64,000 nucleotides of DNA, from NCBI RefSeq assembly GCF_965363235.1, contig NC_134847.1, positions 74,778,268-74,842,267 on the forward strand. The letters are read 5' to 3'. The notes under the pieces were generated by a model that ran no database searches, was not told the DNA's origin, and was given only the letters and a program-made list of their open reading frames with translations. Positions within the stretch are counted from its first letter, which is position 1; the number at the start of each line of letters is the position of its first letter. This DNA is from Mytilus galloprovincialis. Lineage: Eukaryota > Mollusca > Bivalvia > Mytilida > Mytilidae. Made by a program: the position numbers and the translations under genes. This document shows, piece by piece, positions 42,001 to 57,000 of the stretch.

Positions 42001-45000
42001 GCCGATGATCATTTGAAAGCTATCAGTCAAACAGACATAGAAATAGGATTACCTAAAAATAATAAGGATCAGAAAAAGGCAATTAAGATGGCACTTACAA
42101 AGCGCTTTTGTTTAATACATGGACCACCAGGTACGTCACTTTTAAAAAGTACAATATTGGCATTAATGTTACAGCATCAACAACGTAGTTTGGTCATATG
42201 TTTCTCTTCAGTGGTGCTCAAATAAATTATATATTGATATGATGGCTTAGTTGATTAAAGTTTACAAAATTAACTATGGTTCTGTAAAAACTATAATCAA
42301 TCTAAACAGTCCGATTTTTGTTAGGCACATTTTCCGAGAGTTCTGTGTTTCAATGTTTCTTAGTCTTTAAGTGTACCTGTACTTCTATATTGTTGAACAT
42401 GTGAATCAAAAGACGATTCGTATTAAGACTAGGAAAGGCTTATATATATAAGCTAACACTTGTGATAGATTTGTGAGGATCAACCGCAAAATTTAGAAAA
42501 ATACCTTTATTTGTATTGTTTTATATGGTTTTAAAAACCCAACCACATATCTGACTTGGTCTTTTTGTATGGTTATACAGGTACAGGGAAAACAAATACG
42601 GCGATTAAGTTGATATATCTATTTGACGGCATCAACAAACGGATCGAACAAGATGAGGGTGGAAAGAAATGTATTTTGTTCTGTGGACCTTCCAATAAAT
42701 CTGTAGATCTAGTCGCTGGTAAGATTATAATAAGTATATGCATACATGCATGTATAATATTAAACATATGGCAATATATAGTATAACGGTTGCACTGCTA
42801 TTAAGCTTCATAAACGATTAATGCATATTTTACCATTGACCTCATAATTTAAAACACAATGTGATCACCTCTAGTTTTTGGTGGGGTTCGTGTTTTCTAT
42901 GTTGTGTCATGTGTACTATTGTTTGTCTTTTTCATTTTTAGCCATGGCGTTGTCAGTTTATTTTAGATTTATGAGTTTGACTGTCCCTTTGTATATTTCG
43001 TCCCTCTTTTTGATCAACTGTTGAATAGAGATCGTTAATGTACATTTAGTATGAGCATTATTTATATATTTATTAATATAACACAAATGACATGCTTAAG
43101 ACCATATAGAAAAGCATGAAATAGAAGCTCCGTAATAATTTTGATCCAGAGGAAAGCAACGCTTCTGCTAGTCGTGTATTTAAAATAAATCACACACGAT
43201 GAACGTGTTTTAAAAACAAAATTAAAATAAAGTAAACCAACTGACATTATATTAAATATACACGGTTTCGACGTGTTTACTTTTAACCATTCATTCATTC
43301 ATTCACATCTTTAATTCCTCATAAATGAGATTCAATGAACATACAATTAATGAATATAAGCAAACGTTACAACATAATTACACACAAATTATTAGTATAA
43401 GAGCAAAGTATAAGGTAAATACACAAAAAATGATACATAAATAGTCTATAAAAGCAATATTTATAGTATAAATGCAGTGACACATCATGTATTGACACAT
43501 CTAATAACACTGTCTAAGAGATCAACTATATTCTGCTACACACTGGATAATATGTGCATGACCCAGCTTGAGAAATTGAACCGATTCATCTATGCTTGAA
43601 AATATTGTCAGTGGTTTTCGACCGAGTTACATTTAAAACAGGATTTCGTCGTCATACATGCTTAATTCATAGTAAAGCTGCACTGGAAAATTGTCACTTA
43701 AAATGTCCCACCAGACTTCTCGCTGTGCATTAGTACTTTGACAATTGCAACAAGCGTGTACATAAACATCTTTAAAATTCCTTGTTCATATATCACATGT
43801 ATTACTTGTTGTATTTGGTATTTCAGTTAGTAATTTAGTGATTAAAAAGGAATTTTTAATCTCATGAAAAGAATTTGAGTGTTTCCAAAATTCCGTAATT
43901 GTTACTGACGTGTGAACATTCCTGAAACGTGTGAAGCTGTCATCAGAACTAACATGGTTTAACCAATTGTTTAACTGTATACTATCAACTGCATTATAAA
44001 CGATAGACTTCAAAATTTGTTTTGATGGGAAAGTTCCATCTTCAATATAGTCAAGAAGGTAACTCATAAGTCCATACTGTTTTAAAATGTCAATGATATC
44101 AGGAATAAATCCGTAGTGTGTCCTTTGAGAGTCTATAAAGAAAGTAAACAATCTGGTGAGAAATATTCTCTTAGAAAGAGGGGAAATGTCTAAAGTACAC
44201 AGTTTTTGTAGGAATATAAGTTTTCTTTTGACAATATATCCTGTTATTGGATGAATACCAAGAATACTTTCGCACATATCAGATCGAGTCGACGTTTTCA
44301 AGTTAAGAATATGTTTCACTATAAAATGTTGAAACCGGTTTAAAGTAGCTTTATCATAAGATTTCATGTTATTCCACATCTCACACCCGTATAAAACACT
44401 GGGTAGTACCACAGTTTTATATAGTTTGAGTAATACACACGGATTCGTTGCATTAGTCTTTATACCATTCAACGCAAAGTATGCGTTTCTGCCTTTTCTG
44501 CATGAACTTTCAGTTCTTTTATTTGATTTAAATCGAGAGTTTAGTTCTATACCTAAGTGTAGATAGATATTTGCTATCGGGATACGTTCATTACCAATAA
44601 ACCATGGAAAATTGACATTGATCTCTCTCGTATTCACAGAAAATTGAATGATACACGACTTATTTGAATTGTACGAAAACGCCATCTCTTTGAATATTGG
44701 TTACACACATTAAGCATACGTTGTAAGGATGCTGGAGATGTGGCAATACATTATATGTCATCTGCAAGAGCAGGTGCACAACAATTGATATTGAAAATAC
44801 CTGTATTTGGATTAAATTTTTCCAAATCACAAATTAAATCATTTATAAATACTAAATACAATAAACCTGAGAGCATACCTCCTTGTCGTACACCTTCTAA
44901 TACATAGAAAAAATCTGATTGACATTGATTGACAATAACTGCACTTTGCGTATTATAATGACAGTCATTAATTATTAACCATAGCTTACCATTTACACCA

Positions 45001-48000
45001 AGTTTAAACAGTTTGTACATTAAACATATCTTCCATACCGTATCAAATGCTTTCCTGCTATCCAGGAATACTACAAACATTTTACTAAATAATTCAATAT
45101 TATGAAATATAGTTTCATGTCAATTAAAGGATGCAGTAAGACATCCGAGATATTTCTGAAAACCTTGCTGCTGAGGGTTCGGAAAGATACTTCCATCAAA
45201 GACATATAACAACAATCTTGACTTAATAACATGTTCAAACACTTTGGGAACACATGGAAGTAAAGCGATTGGTCGGTAACTGTCCGGTGAAGTCTTAGGC
45301 TTATTGTTGCCTTTAAATAATGGAACAAGGAGACCTAGTTTCCATCCATTAGGGATACGACCTTTACTCACAACTAGATTGAATAACGATGTTAAGCATC
45401 GGCCTAAAGTATGTCCACCATACAACAGATGTTAATGTTGAATTATGTCATGGCCACTAGCTTTTCTACGCTTCAAGAGTTTAATTATACCATCGATTTA
45501 ACTTTCTTTGATAATACCGCCTGGTAAATTCACGTTTGGTTTATAAAAAGATTTTAATATTTTATTGTAATCAAGTTCAATCTGTTGTCTCGTGTCATTA
45601 TCATACATTTCATCACTGTCCGACTGGTAGAGTTTCGAAAAGTAGTCCATAAATGCATTAGCGATGCTTTCGGGAGTGTTGCATATATTGTCATCTTGGA
45701 TTATTTCAGGATAAATTTTGGACGAGACAGTTTTATTACGTTTAATAAGTTTCCAAAAAAGACGGATATCGCATTCAGTTGCCTTATTAATGTCATCGTT
45801 AGTTTGTTGTATATACTGTTCATACGCAGCCTGTTGTATGTTTCGGAATTCATGTTTTGCTCTCTAGCTTGTATAACTTATATGAATCGTGATGCATACC
45901 TCCAGGGCAACCATCAATAACCCAGGCTTTTCGTAATGTTCATTCCTTCTCGTGAGCAATCTTAACACCAGATGTCCAATACGGTTTAGTAAAAGGATTA
46001 AAACCGCACTTCGGGACTGTTTTATCCGCTGCAGCATGTAAACTAGTCACCATATCGTTGTATAAAGTATCAATATCTGCATTATCCGAGTCCATTTTCG
46101 TTATCTGAATTTGTAACGGTTCGTGTAAAAATTGTTTATACAGTTCGATTTGATCGTCCGTTATTTTATGCCATACTTTATTTTAGCTTACTAAATGAAT
46201 TCAATATTTGATGAGGATTATGTTGCAACACTATTTCGGCTAAAATTTGTAAATGATCGGACGTACTACTAACCGAACCCTCGCTTAGTATTTCATAAGA
46301 CTTAAGCTGCCTATATATACTATCATTCATAAGAATATGTACCGATTATCAGGTTATCTGCATGTTGATATCGTAAAATATCAGCTGCGAGACATAATAT
46401 GAAGCTTTTTTCGAGTGAGCGTAGCAAACGAGATCAAAAAGCCTTCATATAATGTCAAGCAGCTGATATTTTACAATATCAATATGCAGATAATCTGATA
46501 ATCGATTTATCGGGTTATATTTGCGTGTTTCAGAAGTGTTTTCTTTGTTTCACCAGCACACAAAAGATGACTTGATAAGTTCGGGTCAAAGTTATTAACG
46601 TCGGTTCAAACATTATGACGTCGGTGATATGTCCGGGTCAAAGTTATTAAGGCCGGGTCAACGTATTTGACGTCACAAAGACATGATACGGAATAATATT
46701 AAGAGCTGAACAGAGTGATATAGACAGTGGGACGACCGATAAAATCAATCATTGATGTCTTATTAATAAATGTATAATCTGGCCCTTTATGTTTAATTTT
46801 TCCACCTGAAAACAGCAATTGATATCTTTTAACAAATTTTATTAGCTCCGCAGATTTGTACCTGTTTGAACATAATTTATCTTTCTCAAGACAACTGGCA
46901 GTTAAATCCCCTGCGATTATAACATTGCCATAATTACTATAATGAGTATATAATGCATCTAATATATTAAGTTCAGTTCTATAGTTATCTACAGATTCAT
47001 CAGATGGTAAATATGCACCAAAAATAAATAATGACCCTTTAGATGGGGTTTTGATCTCAAGACCCACAATTCTTTCTGAGTTCGTATCATGAATTTCATT
47101 AATAGAAAATTGAAGTGTGCTCTTATACAGGATGGCAATACCACATTTACCATGATATGCGTTATAAAAATTAGTCAAGGAATCAGCTTTACATACACAA
47201 TTATATCCTTGTTCAATACTCGACAAATAATTTAAGGATCTGGTTTTAAGTTTATGTTCAGAGATAATACAAACATCACAATCAGTACTTCTTAATAAAT
47301 TACTCAAACATACAGTAGAAGACATAATACCTCTTACATTCCATGCTAAAAGTTTTAGACTAGACATTATAAGAAACAAGGTAACCAAGGTAACAAGGAA
47401 AAATAATATTTGACACTGCATTTTGATTGTTTATTATCAGTCTGGTTCATGATGAGCATCATCCGTAAAGCGTTTATTCCATTCACGGTTGCTTAACCAT
47501 TTTCTGCAATACATGCCTTTCGAGCAAAAGTTTTCTGTTTCGACAATTTCTGCACAGTTTTCTGCGATGTTAAGCTTCGCAGATATCCGACGATCATTGT
47601 TCCTTGAGCTAAACAAACGTAAGTATGTTACATGTACATTTTTAGTTTCTTTACTTAAAATTCCAGCTCGAGTAGATTTTGAGTCAATTCCTGACAAGTT
47701 ATACCTAGCCGTTCTATTCTTTGTAACACCCGTAAAAAGTTTTCATTTGTCGTTTCAACATTGCTAGTGACTCCTTCAAGTCTAACAGGAATTTTATAAG
47801 TAATGTCATTGTTTTGCGTATTTGGTTTTGAAATGTCTCTGTTTCCTTTGCTTTGCGTTTCATGTGTTCTGTACGGTAAACCTGTAACATTATTACTATT
47901 GTTATTACCGTTAGAAGATTTTTTTTCTATGTTTTGTTTACAAGTTACGGGTGATCTACTTTCTGGTATTTCTATAAGTGATAACTGACCACTTCTCGTA

Positions 48001-51000
48001 CTAGAGTTTATCTGTATATCGGTAGTATGCGGACTATCTGGGATTCCCGGTGGGGTTACTTTAGAGGCATAAAATTGTTTTGAATTTCATTTAAACTCCC
48101 TAATATTCTTTTGTAGACTAACGCACACTTTACTATGTCGCTCAAGTTCGGAGTCAAACCGTTTTACATTAGCTGTATACGAATGAAAGTCAAATTCCCC
48201 AATAGCTTTGGCTTGTTGGTTTATTAGCTTGTGGTTTGCGTCATACTGTGTAAATTTACGTTCACAATTGATTAGGTGTTGGTTTAATCGCTCATTCGTG
48301 CTCGAAAGTTCTGTTTTCAATTTGTCGTTTTCAGTTTTTATGTTTTTGATAATTCTTTTATTTTCGATTTCGTTTTTCTCTAATAGTACTACTCTTTCAA
48401 GGTGGTTTGTACAGTTACCCTCATTTCGATGATATTACATTCATGGGTCACAGTTTTACTTTGGTCACTAATTGAATTGTGATCAATTTTTCTGAAAACA
48501 TCATCAATGCTCGAATCATCACCGTTAATGAACATATATATTATGTAGCAGTCTTTTGCATATTTTTGTATAGAGGAACTTCTGTTTGTGCTTTTTCGGG
48601 TAAAAAGTTTTCCCGTCGGACACCCCTGGATGGATTTCGCTCTGCTCGCCAATATAGTACGATACCAAGTTATCGTATTCTCAGAATCATGGGCCAACTC
48701 AATGAGTTTTAATACATATGAATCTCTTGGAAGATCAGAGAGTTCTTGGTCTAACAAGGATATAAATTCTTGATTCGGTACAAAATCGGCTATTTGAGAG
48801 TTTCGTCAATGGCGTCATTGTCGTTTACATATGAACGACTGGGGGTATTTATCCCGGTCAAATTTGGACAATTTGGCTGTTTTGGGGTAAATACTCCCTA
48901 AAAGTATCATTGTGAACTTCTTGTAAACCATCGGGCTCATTTTCAATGTTTGTAGTTCCATTTAAATCAGACATTTCACTGTTTAAATCACTAGACGATA
49001 CAACACGACCATAGACGTCGGCAGCCATCTTATCATTTCAAGTTTTAAACAGTAAACGTAACTGATAATGAACGATTGAAATACATTCATAAAACAAATT
49101 TAAAGCTAACACGTTGTTATTGTTGGCATTTTTTTTTGTAAAGACAAAAAGAAGTAGATTCTTAATAATATTAAAACTAAGTATTGAAGACTTAAATACT
49201 TTGGTAGCCGATAGTCTAAATACCACATGTAAAGACAGTCGGTAAGATAAATTCGTTACACGGTGTGCTAGTGACCTAATACGATATATATGGGGTCAGT
49301 AAATTCAACATTTGGACTCGAGCTTTGCTCTGATCGCATATGGAATTTACTGATTCCATATAAATCGTATAAGGTCATTAACACACCATGTAATATATAT
49401 AATAATATATATTTTAAGGTTTTTCTTGTCTTGTAATACACCAAAGGGTGTCATGATTGATCAAATGAAACCCCACCTATAAGGGGTCGCTCTTTGAGCA
49501 ATCCTAACACCACATGGCGTGTTACACGACAAGTAAAACCTTACAATATGCGTTTATTTTAATTTGATATACCATGAAGAATGTAAAAATTGTCTGGATT
49601 ATCATCCTATTTTACGAATCAAACTAAAGTGGAATATTATTTCCTTATGTGTTAATGTTCAAATACACCATACGGCTAATTTATAAAATGAAATCAACCC
49701 CACTTGTAAATGAAGATACAAACTTTAGAAATCACTGTCCAGCTACAAGTTCAAAGTCAGAAACATCTAATAAAAAAAACCAAGTCTTTAAAAAATTGAA
49801 ATCAACACGTTAAAATAATTCCGAAGCGCTTTTCTGGATTTACCTTCATCAGGAACGCTCAAAGCCAAACATTTGAAATCCGAAGATGGTTTAGTAACGG
49901 AACCGTTGAAGAGCTATATGTCAAAAATACCTAAAATAAATAGCCAAATTAACCTAAAGCCAACTTTGCCTGAGCGAGTTGAACACTTAGTTTCTTAATA
50001 ATTTCAAAATTTATAAACGGACAATTTTAGTAAAGTTTGTTAAATCATGTCAGTACCGAAATACTGACTACTGAGCTGATGATACCCTCGGGGACTAATA
50101 GTCCACCAGCAGAGGTATCGACCCAGTGATGTAAAAAATTGAAAACAACACGTTTATAAATTCTTGCGTCCGAGGCGCTTTTCTGGATTTGGCTTTAGCA
50201 GGAGCGCTCAAAGCCAAACATTTGAAATCCGAAGATGTATAAGTACCGAAACCGTTGAAGAGCTACACGTATGTGTCAAAAATACCTAAAATAAATAGCC
50301 AAATTAAACTAAAGCCAACTTTGCCTGAGGGAGTTGAAATCTTAGTTTCTTAATAATTTCAAAAATTTATATACGAACAATTTTAGTAAAGTTTGTTAAA
50401 TCATGTCAGTACCGAAATACTAACTATTGAGCTGATAATACCCTGGGGACTTATAGTCCACCAGCAGAGGTACCGACCCAGTGATGTAAAAAATTGAAAA
50501 CAACACGTTAATGATTTTTGCGTCCGAAGCGCTTTTTTGGATTTACCTTCATCAGGAACACTCAAAGCCAAACATTTGATATCCGAAGATGTATAAGTAC
50601 CGAAACCGTTACGTATGTGTCAAAAATACCTAAAATAAATAGCCAAATTAACCTAAAGCCGACTTTGCCTGAGGGAATTGAAACCTTAGTTTCTTAATAA
50701 TTTCAAAATTAATAAACTTAAAAACTTCAATCAGTTGGCCCGAGAACACAGTTATTTCGTAGTGCATTTCTTTTAGACAATAAATTCAAATTAAAAAAAT
50801 CGCACCTGCTCTTTCTCAAAAATATTTTTACAGTGTAGTGTACTACCAGTGAGACAAATAATATCAAAATTATAGAAACTTCTCCCAGCTCTAACTCAAA
50901 ATATTGACAATTCTGTGTTAAGGGGGTGTAAAATTCAGTTTGACAGCTTCAGACGTGATAAAATTTGACCTTTTAGAACTGGACCAAATCACTACTTAAC

Positions 51001-54000
51001 ATAAAGTTTCAGCACCCAAATTTTTTTGACATGTAATTACATCCCCCTACTTAATATTTCATGCATTCAATATAAATAAATAAATTGGGAAAGTGTATTA
51101 AATAAAACATGCAAGTTATACACTGTTTACACTAGGGACTATATTCGTAGACAACGAAAACCAAAGGACGATAACTGTGTCCTTGGACCAGTTGATTTAG
51201 TGTAAAAACGTCATTTTCGAAAATTGATGGAGCTCTTCCCTTTGATATGTACTTTTTTCTGATTGGGTGCAATTACTATATCCTCAGGAACGATAAATTA
51301 TAGACTTATCCCGCTAACATCTTTAACCCCGCCACATTATTTATGTATGTGTCTGTCCCAAGTCAGGAGCCTGTAATTCAGTGGTTGTCGTTTGTTTATG
51401 TGTTACATATTTGTTTTTCGTTCATTTTTTTTACATAAATGAGGCCGTTAGTTTTCTCGTTTGAATTGTTTTACATTGTCTTATCGGGGCCTATTATAGC
51501 TGACTATGCGGTATGGGCTTTGCTCATTGTTGAAGGCCGTATGGTGACCTATAGTTGTTAATGTCTGTGTCATTTTGGTCTTTTGTGGATAGTTGTCTCA
51601 TTGGCAATCATACCACATCTTCTTTTTTATAGTATCCCTCGAGTTTGACATAAGAAGTCATCTCTACCAGAATCTATTGTGACGATATTGATTTTGAAAG
51701 TGTAAATTCCCCCTTGCTTAACAGCAATATACCAACTTCACCTGCATATATAATAAACATTTCTCGACTAATCCGTTATTCAAGAGCTTGCAGTTGCTAC
51801 TCAAACTTGATAAAACGTCACCAGTGTTTAAGCAGAAGGTGATGAATCAGGATGAAACACGTTTTGTCCAACTGATCTAGTTTCTCAGAATTAATTCACC
51901 GGAAAAATACCAAGACCTTTTTGATAGATATTCCGTATCAACTTCAAATCTAAAACATGATGGTCTTGAAGGTTAAATCTAGAATCTGAGTTTGTTAATC
52001 ATCTAAATAATGTGTTGAGGTTTTTTTCTTTTTATTTGTTCTTGTACATTTTTTACGTTAACTGTTTAGACTATTTTTTGGTAATATCCTTTTGGCGTTG
52101 TTCGGTATTTATACATCCCCCAATCGTGTTTTTGTTTTATGTTATTTTTTTGCTTATGTGCTTTGTCTTTATAGTGTCTATTTACTTTTTTTCTTTTTTA
52201 ACATAATTGTGTTTTTTTTTATAGTTACACAGAATTAAAAAAAAAAAAAAAGGTTAACAGCCTTACCCAATGTTGTAAATTGTATGATAGAATTATATGC
52301 GACTGTCTTACAAGTGAGAAGTTAACCAAGCTATAAAACCAGCTATAATTCACTATTGTCTACATAGCAAAATGCCTGCACCAAGTCGGTTATATGACAG
52401 TTGTTTTCTATTTCGTTAACTCTTGCCCCAGCTTCTGATTTTGCAATTTTAGACTTGCCGTCTAGAATTTCATAAGACATCGGTATTTTTGTTATTTTTT
52501 TTTTTTATTGTCAGAAAAATACAACACCTTATACAATTTTTATATATAGATATCGACAGATTGTAATGCCGCTAATTAACAAATTTACGTTGTTTGGTTT
52601 TAAAATAATATGAATACATGTCTTTGACATTGTCTGCTGAAATCCTCACGATCTGCAAATGTATATTGTAAGTTGTGGAATACAGCCTTATAACAGAAGG
52701 AATGCAGTTTGTTAGTATTTTCATTATTCGTGACGGTTGAGTGTCTGCATTTACTTGTTTTAGAGAATAAACAAATCAGATAGAGAATACTATGCCTAAT
52801 TCTCAAATAAACTATTTATCATTCTTAGCTAAATTTGTGTGGTGAGCGTGCAAGGGGCTTGGACATATGCATTAATTTTATCAATTGATCAAAGTATAAC
52901 TTTTATCAATATAAGAAGATGTGGCAGAATTGCCAAATAGACAACTCTCCATCCAAGTCACCGTTTGTAAAAGTAAACCACTATAGGTCAAAGTACAGCT
53001 CCAAAAACGAGTATTGTAAAACCATTCGAACAGGAAAACCAACTGTTTAATCTATATACCAAAAAACGAGGAACGAGAAACAATAATTCACTTATATGTA
53101 TAATGAATTAAATTGGGTTTTAAGACAGTGCAATTACCTAGCGTCAAGATTTTAAGTTTCGTCTAGAACTTTAAGTGTTGTAAAAATGTTGTTTTGTTTT
53201 TTCTTTCTTTTTAAATTGGTGTAAAAATTCTGTTCTTTTTTATTAGTGAGATTTCTTAACAACGTGCAACAACTACAAGAATGTCCTCGCATAACTAGGC
53301 TTTATGGTGGTTCTTTAGCTAATTGTGATTTCCCTATTCCTGGTAAATTTTATTCTGCGAAAAAAGGAGACGAGAAACCAGAAGAAATGCTGAGATCTAT
53401 TTCCATTCACTGGATTATTCGACGTGAAGATAAACCATATGCTGCAGAAATAAAAGAATTTGAAAATGCGATGGAAGATGAAAGTAAGCTAAAAGTTGAT
53501 GTTATCAAGGAATATACCGAGCTTCTTTCAAAAGCTACACGGGAAGAATTGACAAATTATGACGTTATATTTTGCACTACATCTGTAGCCACTAATTCAA
53601 ACCTTTTTTGTAATTTGAAAAATGAAATATATCAGGTCATCATTGACGAAAGTGGAATGTGCACGGAACCCGAATGTTTGGCAACTATAATTGCTACCAG
53701 AGCAGAACAAGTTGTTCTGATTGGAGACCATAAGCAGTTGAAACCAGTTATTCAGTGCCAACAAGCAGACAGACTTGGCTTGTCAAAATCGCTTTTTGAA
53801 AGATACTGGCAAAGTAATAATGTTGTACAGATGAAAACCCAATATAGAATGGTAAGAATCTGTACGAGTTAAATATGGTCTGCAGTTGAGTCTTTATAAA
53901 AAATAACAGAAAAAAATACGGGATGGTATATTCGTCTTAAGGTAGATGGGGTGTCTAAATTATAATCCATAGAATCTTTTAATAATTTGCCAAAATGTAG

Positions 54001-57000
54001 TTTATATCCTGCTTGTTTAAGAACACTAATAAAAAGAATGGGTCACCGGACTTATTTTCACACTACAGGTTGTGCAAAATTGTCAAATTTTGTATAGATT
54101 ATGCATGAAAACCCCAATTTTCGGTCATAAAACGAAAACCACACCATAAAATTTTGAGATAAAATATGAGAAGATAGCTCCAGTGTTATTCTTTCAGATA
54201 AGAAGAAGAAAAATGGGGTCACCGGACTTGTTTTCTTGCTACATAATAAAATGAGTAAATTCCTAACACATTCTATTGTTAAAGTAACACTATAAGCATT
54301 ATCTGCCCTTGCATTTGAGTTGTTTCCCCTTATTTGGCAAAGTTGGGAAAAAATGAATCAAATAAAAGTATTTGTTTTTTGGTAAAATCCAACCATAAAT
54401 ATGATAAAATATGGCATATTCTATATTATAATGAAAAATCTTATTCATGAATTATCTACTAATTTCAAAATTTGCACATTTTATCAAAAATCTAGACCTT
54501 GTTTTCTGGAATTTTAATATCCAAAATGGAGGAAGACACCCTATCTACCTTAATTATATAATTCTTAATTTGTTAATTGTTAATTCTTAATTTGTTAAAT
54601 GTAATTTTATAATTTGTAACAGGTATTTTTAACATCCGTTACATAAATTTCCTTTAATCTTCATTTCTTAATTTGTGAAACGTAACGAAAATGTGTAAAT
54701 GCAATTTCCTTTTGTTGTGAACGTATATTTTTTGTACTTAACTAGTATATTATATTCCATCGAGTAAGTAAATTCAAAGTAGATGCAACTCTTACATTTC
54801 TAAATCTAATTTCTTTGTTTACGTCATGTTTTTTTGGATGTATCAGTGTTATTGTTACCGCTCCCTCCAATGAAAACTTCTGTTTCTAAAAATAACTTAA
54901 ATCTAAAATATCGACCAGTCACAAATCAAAAAGGTTTACTTATCAAGAAACTTTACAAATAAGGAATAAAATAGTTCCACAATATTCCGCATGAGTTTAC
55001 TGTAGATCTATGTCAACTCGGACTTCTAATACAATAAAAAACAGAAAGACATCTTATGTAAGAGAAAATTACTCTACAATATACTAATGTCTTTTGAATA
55101 CGTCAAGCATTAAATCGTCTGTGTCTTAATATATTAATGAAAAAATAACAAGATATTTGTTGTCAAAACCAAACTCTCAAAACAAAATTGCATTTCTGTA
55201 TATGCCATTTGAAAATTAAAGTTCACAAAGGATGAGTTGGTTTTTTTTAAGTTTATCTAAAAAAAAATAATTATATAACGCATAGATTCGATCAAAACGG
55301 AACCCTTTCAATTGATGTTTTTTTATGTTTTGTTTGGAACTATTTATCCATTTCAAACAACAAAAACTGAGTACACTATTAATGCTTTACAGCACAAGAG
55401 CATTTGCGATTTCCCATCCAGCAGATTTTATGGGGGTAAATTACAAACAGGCAAATCCACATCGTATGAAGAGGACCCTCCACTGCAAATATGGGGAAAC
55501 AACAATGATAAACGCCATATATTCTGTCATGTGGAAGGCGAGGAAGATATATTGACCGTTAGCAGTGGGGAAGGAAACATAATGTCAAGAAGCAATAAAG
55601 AAGAAGTGAAACAAGTTGTATGTTATGTTTTGAATTGATTGTTTTATTTTTTATTACAAAACGTTAAAAATTAACTTTATTTAGATCTGTAAATTCTAAA
55701 TTAACTATCATATACAAAACTCAGATAAGGTATAATATGTTTCTATTTCACACATGATTTATTTTAAACTTTTGTTTTGTTCTGTCTCTATTAAATATCA
55801 ATTGAAACATTATATTTGCTATCAAATACTTAAGTTAGTCCGTGTTAAAAGACAAACATTGTTATCAATTTTCTGTATACATTACAGCTTAAGATTTTCA
55901 AGTACTTGTTTGAACGCGAAAACATTTTTGGTGACAAGCAGAAATGAATGGTACCGAAATGCACTATAAATATCATGTCTCAGTACAATTCACAGTGTAG
56001 TTTAATTACAAAGGAATTGGAGAAGGAAGGATATCATGACGTAAATGTGAATACTGTCAATGGAAGCCAAGGTAAGTAATTTTAAATTTGTTTCAGCAGA
56101 CAAAACACTTTTTTTAACACTTTAGCATTGAAATTCTACTTTACAGACAATATTAAACCATAATGAATTTTGCAATAATGATTGATCATAATTAATCTAT
56201 TTTTTTTACTAAACTATTATACATTCCATAGAGTAAGTTAATTCAGAGTATTGGCTATAAAAAGAGAATGGTCAGCAACTTTTAACTGTAGATCATTAGT
56301 ATCCAGATTTTGAAATAAAACCTTAGAAACAATAAATATGCTACGAGCCATACAATAATACACGAGTCAGGGATTCTACAAATCCTTAAATACGGCAAGT
56401 CTTATATATGTTTCAAGCGAATCCACTATCTGACTCTTAACAAACTACTTTTGTTTAATTATTTCACCAGTTAACGTGATATAAAATCACTTTTATTGTT
56501 TCTATGATGTTTTTAAATATTGATATAGTATCAATTGATACAAAACAGCGTTTAAACCTTTGTGCGTAGGATAAAAGCCGCAATTGTGTACCAATTTCTT
56601 TTTTTTTTTTTATAATTTTTTATTTTTCTTCATGAATCTACAAGTATCAACATATATTTATATTGTGGCACAATAAGCAAGCAAATGAAATATATGAACT
56701 AACAATTTGAAATCTATGGATTAAGTATAGTAATAACATTTTCATCAATATAGTTATAGTAGTGCAAGAATTATATATGAGCATACATATGGTATGGTAT
56801 AACAGTAAACAGATAATTTCAAATGCTCATATACATAAATGTTTAAATCTAATTAATGACTTTAGCCCAGGGGTTCCATTACAAGTTGTGTTCTTCCACA
56901 AAAAAAATCAAGTTTTCTTTTATGTAGTTTTGAAGACCTTTTTTATTAGGTTTTCTATCTAGCATCTTACATCTGTTAATAAAATACTTCGTCAGTAAGA

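Larger units (their letters stand above)
43288..49040 (-). mobile_element. Non-LTR retrotransposon (LINE, jockey/CR1-like), antisense in intron 13
   Basis: Minus-strand order is 5' at about 49,040 to 3' at 43,288. ORF1-like coiled-coil protein (start ATG at 49,028), then an AP-type endonuclease, reverse transcriptase and a C-terminal region, ending in a short GAAT tandem tail (43,288-43,305), as CR1-like elements have. Several stops and frame changes separate the coding pieces, and a 388-bp insertion (46,347-46,734) splits the endonuclease, so it is inactive. It lies opposite to the host gene, a common outcome for intronic LINEs. No clear target duplication was found. Confidence 0.85.

Noticed and set aside
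43288-49040. Host gene on the minus strand
   Set aside because: Endonuclease, reverse transcriptase and tail arrangement identify a decayed LINE.
55312-55392. Extension of exon 15 upstream to an ATG at 55,312
   Set aside because: The acceptor at 55,392 and direct continuity QYRM|HKSICDFPS show that the upstream frame is intronic.
55945-55947. Selenocysteine codon
   Set aside because: No reason for Sec at this position in an SF1 helicase, and no SECIS-like element was recognised in the 3' UTR.
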